From: a virus
Virus record (IMG/VR): IMGVR_UViG_3300025668_000798
Location: 1-64,000 of that record
Length of the DNA: 64,000 bases
Reading direction: 5' to 3' (one strand)
Notes under the pieces: model-generated
Told to the model about the DNA's origin: nothing
What the model saw: only the letters and a program-made list of their open reading frames with translations
Databases searched by the model: none
Shown: in pieces, positions 1-8,686 of the stretch
How the letters are laid out: every line of letters begins with the position of its first letter
Position numbering within the stretch: the stretch's first letter is position 1
Position numbers and translations under genes: made by a program

Positions 1-598
1 GTGCGTTGTTCCAGTCTTTTTCAAACCATTCCGGAACCATGACCATATTGATTGTAACTTGTACATCGTGTTCTTGACACAGGATTAGTTTATCTGCAAA
101 GTCCTGCATCTTCTCCGTTGTATTTAAGTGTTCTGTATGTAAACTAGCAGTTATACTAGCTCGATGGAATGGCTTAACTGCTTCTACATACTTTTCAAAC
201 CACGCCATATTGCGACTACAGTTTGATGTCATGTGTACACTGGTGTAGTTGGTGTTGTCTACGTCATCAGCCAGATGTTGTAGAATGTCCAAGTAGCCAG
301 GATGGAAAGTAGGCTCACCACCACTAAGACTAAAATGATAACTATTAAATCCGTTTTCACGTGCTTGCCTCTTTATCTCATCTATGGTCCGTAAGCATAG
401 TTCTGTAGGACGGTGGTCTTTACGGTCACTGCGGGCATAAGGCCAACAGTAGGAGCATTTGTAATTACAGAATCTTCCAAGTAGCCAACTAACAGTAAAT
501 ATGTCACGATACAGCAGGGTACGCTGACCAACACTAATAATGTCGTCAAAGGGTATTTGTGTAAAGTCATAATTTGACCATTTTAAATCATCTTTCAT
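1..598 (-). CDS. Radical SAM protein, 3' part cut off by window edge
   Basis: An open frame starts at the ATG at 598 and runs leftward off the window, giving about 199 residues and no stop. The CX3CX2C cluster motif is at Cys44, Cys48 and Cys51 (context GRFCNYKCSYCWP), followed by a SAM-binding LSGGEPTFHP stretch near residues 90-100. The core sits near the N-terminus, so this enzyme lacks the N-terminal Cys-rich segment of its neighbours at 644 and 1906. It could carry a C-terminal SPASM domain in the missing part. A perfect sigma70-like promoter lies directly upstream with no ribosome-binding site, so the message is probably leaderless. The radical-SAM assignment is firm; the substrate is unknown. 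Confidence 0.9.
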   Translation of the reverse strand, partial: MKDDLKWSNYDFTQIPFDDIISVGQRTLLYRDIFTVSWLLGRFCNYKCSYCWPYARSDRKDHRPTELCLRTIDEIKRQARENGFNSYHFSLSGGEPTFHPGYLDILQHLADDVDNTNYTSVHMTSNCSRNMAWFEKYVEAVKPFHRASITASLHTEHLNTTEKMQDFADKLILCQEHDVQVTINMVMVPEWFEKDWNNA

Positions 599-604
599 AT
601 TTTA

Positions 605-633
605 ATTATACAACCTTTTATGTGTCTTGTCAA
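605..633 (-). promoter_or_regulatory. Consensus sigma70-like promoter (early type)
   Basis: On the minus strand, TTGACA (628-633) is followed by a 17-base spacer and TATAAT (605-610), a perfect consensus match. The start codon of the leftward radical-SAM gene begins at 598, seven bases after the -10 box, about where transcription would start. No Shine-Dalgarno is present, so the transcript is predicted to be leaderless. The boxes are seen directly; activity and leaderless translation are inferred. Confidence 0.8.
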
Positions 634-643
634 TACTTATTTG

Positions 644-1909
644 TTATCTATTATGTCCAACAGTTGTTAACCACGGAAATGTTACTTTCCAATCAGTACC
701 TCTGCGTTTATCTAATTCAGTCAGTCTCCATTTTAGCATCTTAATTGCTTCATAATCTGCAGGCGTTTCGTTTATTTCTTTAAAAATAGTATTCACATAA
801 TCCATATAAGAACTATTGTTACCCTGATACATTATTTGATTCAATTCTTGTAACTCTTGTATTGTATCGTCGTAGAATCCTTCTGGCATAATTTTAGGAT
901 CAAAAAACTTTGGATCATGACATCTGTTATAGTTAACACTTACATATCGATGCTTATTCCATTCAATTACTTTACGTACAAGTGCTGGTGTAGTTTTTAA
1001 ACTTAAATTAGTTACAGTCCAATTCATAGTAGGAATAATTTCTGGACATTCATAAATTAAATAATTTATGTTTTCCTCCATTACTTCCCAATTATGAGGA
1101 AATCTAATATATTCACTTTCTGGTCCAAATGTGTCTACACTAATTACAAATACAACTTCTTTAACTGTTTTACTAAGTTCTTTTAATTTCTCGCAACCTC
1201 TTTTAAATAGTTTGGGTTTTACTTCCATGTTACTGTATATTTCAATATCGCATTCAGGATTTGGATGTTCAATCATCCAATCTACACAATCCCAAGTTTC
1301 TTTTTGAATAAACGGTTCACCACCTAGTAAGTCAAATGCTTTTAAACTACTGTAATTTTTCTCCATCCATTTGTAAAACTTTTCAAGACGCTCGTTGTAT
1401 GATTTTTCTTTTTCACTTACATCTCTAATAAACTCGTGCTTTGGCTCATACTCTTTCATTTCATTGACCCATGCACTACTATATTGCGGGCCACAATAAA
1501 CGCATTTTAAATTGCACTTATTATTAAAATGCATACTAACTTGTGTAGGCTTGATACGTGTAGCAGTAGGGTTATCATATAACTCTTTGGGTACATAACG
1601 TTTGTTATTATCATTACTTAACCATTGCATACGATCACTAGTACCGCCAATCTCTTCTTGATCTTTACAATGTTCACAGCCCCATCCATCAGCAGGCCAA
1701 TCGCCTTTGAGCATTTTTTCTCTATGCTCTAACCATTTTGGTTCATTATGAAAATCAAAATCTTTACCGATCTGTGCCATACCATTCCTGTGGCAACTAC
1801 TACTCGTATTATCCCACAAACTTAAAGTTACTTGGCTCCATTTTAATAAACAAGCCCTATCTCCTTTTGCAGGGAACCAATCTGGATTTTTCCATTCTTT
1901 TTTGCTCAT
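644..1909 (-). CDS. Radical SAM protein with N-terminal twitch/SPASM-like domain
   Basis: 421 residues. The core motif C132-X3-C136-X2-C139 (NKCNLKCVYC) and LLGGEP (about 195-200) mark a radical-SAM barrel. Cys20, Cys39, Cys78 and Cys81 form a degenerate version of the N-terminal Cys-rich segment seen in the 6084, 7325, 11082 and 12388 proteins, likely binding an auxiliary Fe-S cluster. The motif S(V/I)DT.G.R/ESEYIR near 255-270 and the C-terminal LDKRRGTDWK..FP tail closely match the 25873 protein, so the two are paralogues. Its ATG overlaps the stop of the 1906 gene (ATGA), making it the last visible gene of the 4031-leftward run. Substrate unknown. Confidence 0.9.
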   Translation of the reverse strand: MSKKEWKNPDWFPAKGDRACLLKWSQVTLSLWDNTSSSCHRNGMAQIGKDFDFHNEPKWLEHREKMLKGDWPADGWGCEHCKDQEEIGGTSDRMQWLSNDNNKRYVPKELYDNPTATRIKPTQVSMHFNNKCNLKCVYCGPQYSSAWVNEMKEYEPKHEFIRDVSEKEKSYNERLEKFYKWMEKNYSSLKAFDLLGGEPFIQKETWDCVDWMIEHPNPECDIEIYSNMEVKPKLFKRGCEKLKELSKTVKEVVFVISVDTFGPESEYIRFPHNWEVMEENINYLIYECPEIIPTMNWTVTNLSLKTTPALVRKVIEWNKHRYVSVNYNRCHDPKFFDPKIMPEGFYDDTIQELQELNQIMYQGNNSSYMDYVNTIFKEINETPADYEAIKMLKWRLTELDKRRGTDWKVTFPWLTTVGHNR

Positions 1910-3072
1910 ATATATTCTCTTAATTTTAATAAATTACTGTCTTTCTTTTGTGCAGCAATATTAGATATCCAATTATCTAAATGTATATCATTTTGTTCTT
2001 GTGTACCAATTCTATTATGTAATTGTTCCAACCATTTATATGTATGACTATATTGTCCATCGTCTAAAAATAAATCTTTATTATCTTTTATAATTTTTAA
2101 TGTTTCTTTTACATGTGCTTTATATGAAGAATCTAATCTAGCTGGATCTAACTCATTAGGCCAGTTGACCCAATTACCAAATATAGCTAATTTAGTATCT
2201 GTTTTACGCAGTTGTTCTATAACCCATAAAAAATATGTATTCATATGTTTAAGAGTAAAAATATTTGGCGTAGGTGCTAATGTAACATTTACAATTCGAG
2301 GATGATTTATATAATCTTTAAAATTACTTTGAAAACGATTCCAGTCTAGTCCGTATCTTACTGCTTCAGCAACTTCTCCTGTTGCTTCGTTGCTTATTCC
2401 TAAACTTATTCCCCATTTAGAAGGTAATCTATCAAACAAGTCTAACAACTTTTTTTGATTTTTAGCAGTTGCATTACCGTTTGTTAACACACTAAAATTA
2501 ATATTCTTGTTGTAAATAGAAGTCTTTTCTAAAATTAGTTCCATAAACTTATAGAAATTTTTACTATAACTTATTTCGCCTCCTAAAAAACTAAGAGGTA
2601 TAAATGGTTGCTTGATTGCAACTTTTTCAAACCAATCTATAAAAGTTTCCATATGCTCAGGATCAGGTACATTCATAACTTTTTTATGTCCTAATTCTTG
2701 TGCAATACGACTACTACTAGTAGCATCACAATACACACATGCCATATCACATATGTTATCTAAGGTGATTTCGATATTATCAATATTGCGATTTACCTGC
2801 GTTGCGTCTGTCCACTTATTTTTAAAATCTCTATATGCGGTATTTGTTTCTTTGTAGCTATTCCAACAAAAATTACATGCAGAATTTTCAACACCACTTA
2901 CTAAATCTTTTCTTAAATTTTGTATATGCGTACTATTGTTAAAAAAGTCTTCTGTGACTATCTCAGGAAAAGGTTCACGTTTGCTTTTGCAACAATGACT
3001 AAGTGTTTTAGCACCAAAGTCAATATTTAAATCATACCATGCTGCACTACATAATGTTTTATTTAATGCCAA
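1906..3072 (-). CDS. Radical SAM protein with N-terminal twitch/SPASM-like domain
   Basis: 388 residues. The N-terminal Cys-rich segment has Cys8, Cys27/Cys28 and the pair Cys66-X2-Cys69. The radical-SAM core is C108-X3-C112-X2-C115 (ICDMACVYCD), and the SAM-binding motif is FLGGEISYS near 162-170, with GGEI rather than the usual GGEP. It overlaps the downstream radical-SAM gene by four bases and the upstream nitroreductase-like gene by ten, so all three are probably co-transcribed and translationally coupled. It is the most divergent member of the N-twitch group here. Family assignment is secure; function is unknown. Confidence 0.88.
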   Translation of the reverse strand: MALNKTLCSAAWYDLNIDFGAKTLSHCCKSKREPFPEIVTEDFFNNSTHIQNLRKDLVSGVENSACNFCWNSYKETNTAYRDFKNKWTDATQVNRNIDNIEITLDNICDMACVYCDATSSSRIAQELGHKKVMNVPDPEHMETFIDWFEKVAIKQPFIPLSFLGGEISYSKNFYKFMELILEKTSIYNKNINFSVLTNGNATAKNQKKLLDLFDRLPSKWGISLGISNEATGEVAEAVRYGLDWNRFQSNFKDYINHPRIVNVTLAPTPNIFTLKHMNTYFLWVIEQLRKTDTKLAIFGNWVNWPNELDPARLDSSYKAHVKETLKIIKDNKDLFLDDGQYSHTYKWLEQLHNRIGTQEQNDIHLDNWISNIAAQKKDSNLLKLREYI

Positions 3073-4031
3073 TGTATATATGTACCTATGTTTTGCTGAT
3101 TGCTTTTATGATAACTATTGTCTTTTGGAAAATCTTGCGGTTTATTTGTACGTGGATCAATAAAACTTGTAGCTTTATTATCTTTGTATCCTAATCCTAA
3201 TAACACTGTAACTTTCTTACCCGGTCTTCCTAATGCATCAGAGACCGCACTAGGATCTTGTATACACGCACAATAACCAGTACTTAATCCTCTACTTTGT
3301 GCATTCCAAATAATAAAACTACTTGCTATTCCTATTTCAAGAAAAGATTCGTAATCAACATCGCCCCTTGGAGTAAATGCAAAAAGATACGGTGCAAGCA
3401 CTTGTGGGTTTCCCCAGTCTTCTTCTGCACTATGATCAGGGTCTCTCCAACACCACTCAAATATATTATGTCTAAGTTTTTCATTTCCCCAATCCATAAC
3501 ATCTAAATAATACGGTGTTCTAGATTGTTTGCTAGGAGCATATACATGCAAATCTAATAATATATCTTCAACTGTACTTGCTGGTACTAGCTCGTTTTTC
3601 CATCCAAAAGTAGTTTTTCGTTCTTTGATTAAATCACTAAAATTTCTAGTATAATTTGCTTCTTCTAATTTTGTAAAATTTTCTTTTAAGAGTGCCATTG
3701 CTTCTATTGCAATATACAAATCATTATCTAAATCTTTGAAAAGTTGATGTAATCTGCTTTCTATATATGCGTAAGTAGCCAACTCTATTCTTATATCTTT
3801 TAATACCAACTTACCATTTTGTACAAACTTATGAGATATTTCAGTAATTCTATTTGCATCTTGATGTAATAAGCAGCGTGATATACCCCACAAAATATAT
3901 TTTATATCTCGTTTACATCTGTAATGATCGTTAGTACGTTGTCTAAAAAAATTATGTCTTACAAAGTTCATACTATCCTCACTGAGAGAATCAATTTCTT
4001 TGTGTAAAAAATGATATCCTATTAAGCTCAT
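3063..4031 (-). CDS. Nitroreductase-like flavoprotein
   Basis: 322 residues. The C-terminal half resembles the nitroreductase fold. YAPSKQSRTPYYLDV (about 174-188) fits the FMN-binding segment in which Ser-Lys-Gln follows the helix. EIGIASSFIIWNAQSRGLSTGYC (about 233-255) matches the family's 'GIA...L.A...GLG' helix, and KVTVLLGLGYKD (about 273-284) the strand near the C-terminus. The N-terminal 130 residues are helical with no recognised domain. It is the first gene of a run with two radical-SAM genes, with which it overlaps. In peptide-modifying systems such flavoproteins oxidise azolines or reduce dehydro-residues; whether that applies here is inference. Assignment comes from motifs only. 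Confidence 0.6.
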   Translation of the reverse strand: MSLIGYHFLHKEIDSLSEDSMNFVRHNFFRQRTNDHYRCKRDIKYILWGISRCLLHQDANRITEISHKFVQNGKLVLKDIRIELATYAYIESRLHQLFKDLDNDLYIAIEAMALLKENFTKLEEANYTRNFSDLIKERKTTFGWKNELVPASTVEDILLDLHVYAPSKQSRTPYYLDVMDWGNEKLRHNIFEWCWRDPDHSAEEDWGNPQVLAPYLFAFTPRGDVDYESFLEIGIASSFIIWNAQSRGLSTGYCACIQDPSAVSDALGRPGKKVTVLLGLGYKDNKATSFIDPRTNKPQDFPKDNSYHKSNQQNIGTYIHWH

Positions 4032-4049
4032 ATTATTATATCTCCAAAG

Positions 4050-4065
4050 TATTTAGCACTAAATA
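4050..4065. promoter_or_regulatory. Palindromic divergent late-type promoter pair
   Basis: The 16-base perfect palindrome TATTTAGCACTAAATA places one CTAAATA box facing left (4050-4056, 19 bases before the ATG at 4031) and one facing right (4059-4065, 30 bases before the ATG at 4095). CTAAATA is close to the T4-type late -10 element (TATAAATA), and the same heptamer precedes the structural gene at 63959. It lies in the only gap between two divergent gene runs. The palindrome is seen directly; promoter function is inferred. Confidence 0.5.
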
Positions 4066-4094
4066 TACGCATATAATGAAGAAAAGGATCTAGC

Positions 4095-4829
4095 ATGTAC
4101 ACAGTAACAGAATGGGGAGTAAGCAACGAGCCTCCTGAAATTTTTGCAGACAGAAATAAGTATCCAGCAAAACCGTCTTATCCACAAGACTTAACAAACT
4201 CACGTGATATACACATGAGCAATAAATTAGATTATTTGCCAATTGTAGGCTTTGAAGATGCAGATTGGGAGAAGATGCTATCTGAGGCAAAAAACTTAGA
4301 AAAGCATTATGTACCGCATAGACACCACGAAAGTCATAGTGGATGGAGTAGTTTATGTATACACGGACTTAGCAGCGTACATACCGAATCGCATCATACA
4401 TATGGATTCGAAGATAGAAAAGATGCGCCTTATAGATGGACCGACGTTGCTGATTGGTGTCCTACAATTAGAGATTTTTTTGAAAATAGATTTGATTATA
4501 AGCAGTATGACAGAATAAGAATTATGAAACTATCCCCTGGTGGTTGGATCATTCCACACAGAGATAGTATTACATTAGACGAAAATCATATTGGTCCGAC
4601 TAACATAGCATTAAATAATCCAGAAGACTGCCATTTTTATATGGACAACATTGGTTACTTGCCTTGGGAACAAGGACGAATTATAAAACTAAATTTATAC
4701 AACTTGCATTGTGTATATAATTGGAGCAACGAAGATAGATATCATATTATTGCACACGGCCGACTAGGCGATGGATGGAACAATCGTATAGAAGAAAGTT
4801 ATCATCATTGGAGAAAAATTTATGTATAA
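4095..4829 (+). CDS. Aspartyl/asparaginyl beta-hydroxylase-like Fe(II) oxygenase
   Basis: 244 residues. The C-terminal half matches the AspH-type double-stranded beta-helix. LSPGGWIIPHRD (about 150-161) supplies the first His and Asp of the metal site. HIGPTNIALNN (about 169-179) follows. WEQGRIIKLNLYNLHCVYNWS....RYHIIAHG (about 195-225) supplies the distal His and the Arg that contacts the 2-oxo acid. An AAAGGA Shine-Dalgarno at 4083-4088 supports this ATG. It overlaps the next gene by eight bases. It may hydroxylate a peptide or small-molecule intermediate of the cluster. The family call is good; the substrate is unknown. Confidence 0.75.
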   Translation: MYTVTEWGVSNEPPEIFADRNKYPAKPSYPQDLTNSRDIHMSNKLDYLPIVGFEDADWEKMLSEAKNLEKHYVPHRHHESHSGWSSLCIHGLSSVHTESHHTYGFEDRKDAPYRWTDVADWCPTIRDFFENRFDYKQYDRIRIMKLSPGGWIIPHRDSITLDENHIGPTNIALNNPEDCHFYMDNIGYLPWEQGRIIKLNLYNLHCVYNWSNEDRYHIIAHGRLGDGWNNRIEESYHHWRKIYV

Positions 4830-6120
4830 TATACAACATGCCGTTGTTGTACCTAAACATATAAAAGAAACACTAGACCGTGATTTATATCAAAGTTGGA
4901 TGCTATACTATCAACGTGGACATTATGTAAAGCAAAGCACTAGCGAACATCCATTTGTTTTTGCTGAAACGGTTGACGAAATACTTGCTATTATAAAAGA
5001 TAAAGATACCGAATATTTAATATTAACATGGTTTGGTATGTATAGTTCAGACTTTTGGCATGTGCATGATCTTTGTATAGACAATATTGAAAGTCACAGA
5101 ACATTTGCACAAGACGAGTGGTCTGTTCTAAGTGACAATAATAAAAACACAATACAAATGGTAAATTTAAAAGAGTGGAAAAAGCAAGGATGTCCTGCGT
5201 ATGCCGACTTTAGTAAAAAATCTAAAACAATTAATAAGCGTATAGTAGAAAAATTACTAGATAGCAAGGCAATAGAAAATCCTAGAGCATGGAACGAAGA
5301 ACTTTTACATTTCACCCAGCTACCTATTATACAAACCAATATTACTGATTTGCTTACAAAGCTAATAACTACACGAAATCCAAGACATGCTAACACGCAC
5401 GATAAGGGCGTATTCTTCTTGTATAACACTGAAGCTATATGTACAGACAAAGAACGTCTAGGCACCGTACAGGGCGCTATAAACACTGTTATAGGCCCTT
5501 GTAGCATGTTTAAAGCATTCATACTAGGAAGTAAGTATTTAAATGCTGTTGACAATTATTTACACTTTGACATATTTGATCGAAACTTACAATGGAAAAA
5601 ACTTATTACCGAAAACTGGAATGGTACAAAAAAAGGACTTATAAAAACATTAGAATTATGTCACGACGATGGCGACGGAGATTTTAGTTTTTGGAGTAAC
5701 GGTAGTCAAAACATAATTGATAAACAATGGAATGTTTTAATTGAAGAGCTAGGTAGTGCAGAAAAGATTGAAGCAGCATGGAAAATATATCAAACAAAAC
5801 ATCATGCATATGCATTAAGTAACATGTTGTTTGACGACACTGAAATTATTAATTGTTTAGAAAATTTTAATATTACTGGTATATATCATGCTATAGGCGA
5901 CATACCTGGATTTAGAAGTAATGCTTTACAGTTTGGATTGCAACAAATTAATAGTCTAACAAGAACACACCTTAAACGTGTTGCCAAAGTAAATCAAAAT
6001 GTTTATGTAGATATAAAAGTTCCAGCGTCTGATTTACAGAAGTTTAAAAAGTATGATGAAATTATCGAAGATTTAGACAACGACTACGAAAAATTTTCTT
6101 TCGAACGATACTCAGAATAA
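4822..6120 (+). CDS. Unrecognised two-domain protein, paralogue of the 13816-15177 gene
   Basis: 432 residues. Residues 1-130 look like an alpha/beta domain: an AETVDEILAIIKDKDTEYLIL helix-strand unit, then a W.HVHD stretch. In the C-terminal half, the segment around YLNAVDNYLHFDIFD....KKLITENWNG lines up with LNHLKTIHEIGYADNFELMFADYD....KKLYETWDG in the 13816 protein. A later hydrophobic strand (ITGIYHAIGDI) lines up with ILWLSNVYHY. That pattern would fit a Rossmann-type, possibly methyltransferase-like, domain, but no clear glycine-rich loop is visible here. Its 3' end overlaps the convergent radical-SAM gene by 37 bases. Function not assigned; the paralogy is reasonably supported by eye. 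Confidence 0.7.
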   Translation: MYNIQHAVVVPKHIKETLDRDLYQSWMLYYQRGHYVKQSTSEHPFVFAETVDEILAIIKDKDTEYLILTWFGMYSSDFWHVHDLCIDNIESHRTFAQDEWSVLSDNNKNTIQMVNLKEWKKQGCPAYADFSKKSKTINKRIVEKLLDSKAIENPRAWNEELLHFTQLPIIQTNITDLLTKLITTRNPRHANTHDKGVFFLYNTEAICTDKERLGTVQGAINTVIGPCSMFKAFILGSKYLNAVDNYLHFDIFDRNLQWKKLITENWNGTKKGLIKTLELCHDDGDGDFSFWSNGSQNIIDKQWNVLIEELGSAEKIEAAWKIYQTKHHAYALSNMLFDDTEIINCLENFNITGIYHAIGDIPGFRSNALQFGLQQINSLTRTHLKRVAKVNQNVYVDIKVPASDLQKFKKYDEIIEDLDNDYEKFSFERYSE

Positions 6121-7325
6121 TTATCAAACAAGTTAGTGCCGTGATAGTTATCTAATGCGGCACTATAATCTAAAAACTGCTGCCATTTATCATTTCTATC
6201 TTCACTATTCATATAATTTAATGTATTAGTTGCAAACTTTTTGATTCTGTCAAGTTGTTTTTGTACATCAACCTTAACACTAACGTCTTGTATATATTCT
6301 TTTGCTTCATTATTGTACCATGCCCAAAATTCTTCCGTAATTTGGTGTTTTAATTCAGCAGGTAATAATTTTATGTTTAAAGCTTCTGGATATTGTACTA
6401 GACTTGAATGAAAATATACATCTAAACTACAGAAATACTTAACAATATTAGTAAATCTTGTTATGTTGTATAAATTTACTGTACACGTAGCACTGATATC
6501 AGTATTTGTCAGTGTATTATTTAATAATTTAATATTTTCTTCAACTTTATCTAAATTTCCTGCTGCTCTTACGTATTCGTAACAACTAGGATCGCCGTCT
6601 ATACTTACTCGTAGCCATATTTTTTTAAAATTCTTCCATAAATCTAACACACTCTTGCCTTTGTATTCTAATATGTTGAGATTTGTGTTGTAGCTTAGTC
6701 TAATATTTTTTGCATAAGGTTGCATGTCTTCTAAGAATTTGTAATGCTTACTATGATACAAAGGTTCACCGCCTGCAATCATTATTTCTTCTAGATTTGG
6801 TGCAAGCTCGTTTGCTATTTCGTCAACCATTTCCTGTGTTAGACTAACGTGTTTTACATCTTTTCTATATGTACCGTACTCTACCATTTTATCTAGTAGA
6901 GCAGAATCACGTTTTACTGCCTGTTCCCATACGCTACTAAAATCTGGACTACAATGCCTACACATAAGATTACAAATATTATCAAATCTTATTTCTACAC
7001 TTCGTATATACTTCTCAGGAAAACTATAATCTTCGCTAATATTTTCTTTTACAAACTTTTCATCAACATAAGGAAAGGTTTGTGTGCATTGTTGACGAGT
7101 GCTTATACTACCGCTTTTTTCCATATCCCAACAACTACGACATCCAGTATTTTGAACACCATTAAGTAAATCTTTACGAACCTGCTTTATAGCATCATCA
7201 TTCCATACTTCTTGTAATTTTTGTGTTCTGTAGTCACCAAGTTTATCTGGAAATCTCCAACAGGCACTTACTTTGCCTTCTTGTTTTATATTGAGATGTG
7301 TAAAAGGCATAGGACAGAAAGTCAT
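6084..7325 (-). CDS. Radical SAM protein with N-terminal twitch/SPASM-like domain
   Basis: 413 residues. The N-terminus reads FCPMPFTHLNI..EGKVSACW (Cys4, Cys22), followed by C62-X2-C65, the SPASM-like pattern seen in several neighbours. The core is C118-X3-C122-X2-C125 (NICNLMCRHC), with IAGGEPLYH near 182-190 and SIDGD near 232-236. The stretch YPEALNIKLLPAELK resembles HP.HLN.(R/K)VLP in the 11082 and 12388 proteins, indicating shared ancestry. The start at 7325 shares its first base with the preceding stop (TAATG), so the two are coupled. It is the last gene of the long leftward run that begins at 19748. Substrate unknown. Confidence 0.9.
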   Translation of the reverse strand: MTFCPMPFTHLNIKQEGKVSACWRFPDKLGDYRTQKLQEVWNDDAIKQVRKDLLNGVQNTGCRSCWDMEKSGSISTRQQCTQTFPYVDEKFVKENISEDYSFPEKYIRSVEIRFDNICNLMCRHCSPDFSSVWEQAVKRDSALLDKMVEYGTYRKDVKHVSLTQEMVDEIANELAPNLEEIMIAGGEPLYHSKHYKFLEDMQPYAKNIRLSYNTNLNILEYKGKSVLDLWKNFKKIWLRVSIDGDPSCYEYVRAAGNLDKVEENIKLLNNTLTNTDISATCTVNLYNITRFTNIVKYFCSLDVYFHSSLVQYPEALNIKLLPAELKHQITEEFWAWYNNEAKEYIQDVSVKVDVQKQLDRIKKFATNTLNYMNSEDRNDKWQQFLDYSAALDNYHGTNLFDNYSEYRSKENFS

Positions 7326-8686
7326 TACATTTTTCCTTTGTAATCTACATACGATTCAATCTGCTTCCACAATTCGGGCAATGCATCTTGTAATTTTTGT
7401 TTACGTAGTTTATCAAGGTCTGCACTAAATTCAACAAAGTCTTGTAAACTATTATTAGTTGGTTTGTTAAGACTGCTTATAATATGTTTTATCATATATC
7501 TAAATCGTACAAAGATTTCATATTCATCTAAATTATCAACTTGTTTTGATTGTTTTTTAATTATGTTTTCAAGTTTGGTAATTACGCCTTGTTTATCTGG
7601 CAACATTGTGCTAGTTAAATATGCAGGAGTTTGTAACATTGTAGGACTAAATCTTGCTATCTCGTATATGTAACTTACATCAGTACCTTGTTTATTTTTT
7701 CGAGTATACTTTGAATACAAATCATTGTTTACAATAAATTTAGGTCCATAAATTTCTGTTTGTAAATTTTCCCACCAATGCCACATATCAGGAAGTTGTA
7801 AAATATTATACAAACTAATAGTAGGTGAAAAGACAATATCAAAATTTTCATGTTCTTTGGCTAAACTTAACCATTTTTTTGCACTTTCTTCGACATCGCT
7901 CCATTTGCTAGGATATCTTATATAATCGTTTACATCTTCTAACCCGTCTACACTTAAATATATCTGCACTAGTCCAAACTGTTTTAGTCTATCAATAATT
8001 TTAGCTTTAGGTACCCAACTACAATTAGTATAAATTTGTAGCATAATATTATCAGTGTGTCCGCTTTCAATAACTTTATCAATAAAAGGTATAAACGTAG
8101 GAACAATCATAGGCTCCCCGCCTGTCATTTTTATTAATTGTGTTTCTTTAAAATCATCAGCTGTAAAATCTAAATTTATAATTTGAGGACGTTTACTAAA
8201 ATCATATCTATCATCATAGTGTTTGCTAAGTTCTTTATCATCAGCATCCCACGTTGTACTTAAATCACTACTACACATACGACATGCAAGATTGCAATAT
8301 CGACCTGTAGTTAGTTCTAAATATTTAAAACTAAGTTCTTCGTTTACAGGTATTGGCCTAAATTCGTTTTGTTCGTTCCATGCATTATTAGCATTGAAGC
8401 GCATACTAAATTTATCGCCGGAGTCTTCTTTATCGCACTTATGACACCCTGGTATTTTTTTACCATCTAGCATGTCTTGACGTAATTCACTCCAGAAGTC
8501 ACTTTCCATTATTTCTTTAAATGACTTTTCTTTTACATTATATTGCGTCATAACAGGCTCGCCTTTGTCATTCCTGTAGGCAGCGTTCATATGATCAAAC
8601 CGACAACAAGGTTTGGCTTGTCCGTTTGGTTTCAATTGCATATGAATCCAAGGATATATACAAAAACTATTTTTTACTACTGTCAT
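7325..8686 (-). CDS. Radical SAM protein with N-terminal twitch/SPASM-like domain
   Basis: 453 residues. The N-terminal segment is FCIYPWIHMQLKPNGQAKPCC (Cys9, Cys27, Cys28) with C81-X2-C84. This is the C..PW...G...CC...C..C signature normally found C-terminally in SPASM proteins. The core is C131-X3-C135-X2-C138 (YCNLACRMC). MTGGEPMIVPTFIPF follows near 188-202, and LSVDGLEDVNDYIRYPSKW near 250-268. The same DYIRYPSKW occurs in the 12388 protein. The tail LDKLRKQKLQDALPELW fits the C-terminal motif shared across this group. It overlaps the upstream SPASM-type gene by 20 bases. Family assignment is firm. Confidence 0.9.
   Translation of the reverse strand: MTVVKNSFCIYPWIHMQLKPNGQAKPCCRFDHMNAAYRNDKGEPVMTQYNVKEKSFKEIMESDFWSELRQDMLDGKKIPGCHKCDKEDSGDKFSMRFNANNAWNEQNEFRPIPVNEELSFKYLELTTGRYCNLACRMCSSDLSTTWDADDKELSKHYDDRYDFSKRPQIINLDFTADDFKETQLIKMTGGEPMIVPTFIPFIDKVIESGHTDNIMLQIYTNCSWVPKAKIIDRLKQFGLVQIYLSVDGLEDVNDYIRYPSKWSDVEESAKKWLSLAKEHENFDIVFSPTISLYNILQLPDMWHWWENLQTEIYGPKFIVNNDLYSKYTRKNKQGTDVSYIYEIARFSPTMLQTPAYLTSTMLPDKQGVITKLENIIKKQSKQVDNLDEYEIFVRFRYMIKHIISSLNKPTNNSLQDFVEFSADLDKLRKQKLQDALPELWKQIESYVDYKGKM

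Noticed and set aside
382-570. A 62-residue minus-strand frame with hydrophobic segments
   Set aside because: It is a shadow in another frame of the partial radical-SAM gene 1-598, which carries an intact CX3CX2C motif.
5094-5555. A 153-residue minus-strand frame
   Set aside because: It runs opposite to the 4822-6120 gene, has no independent signals and reads like antisense of that gene.
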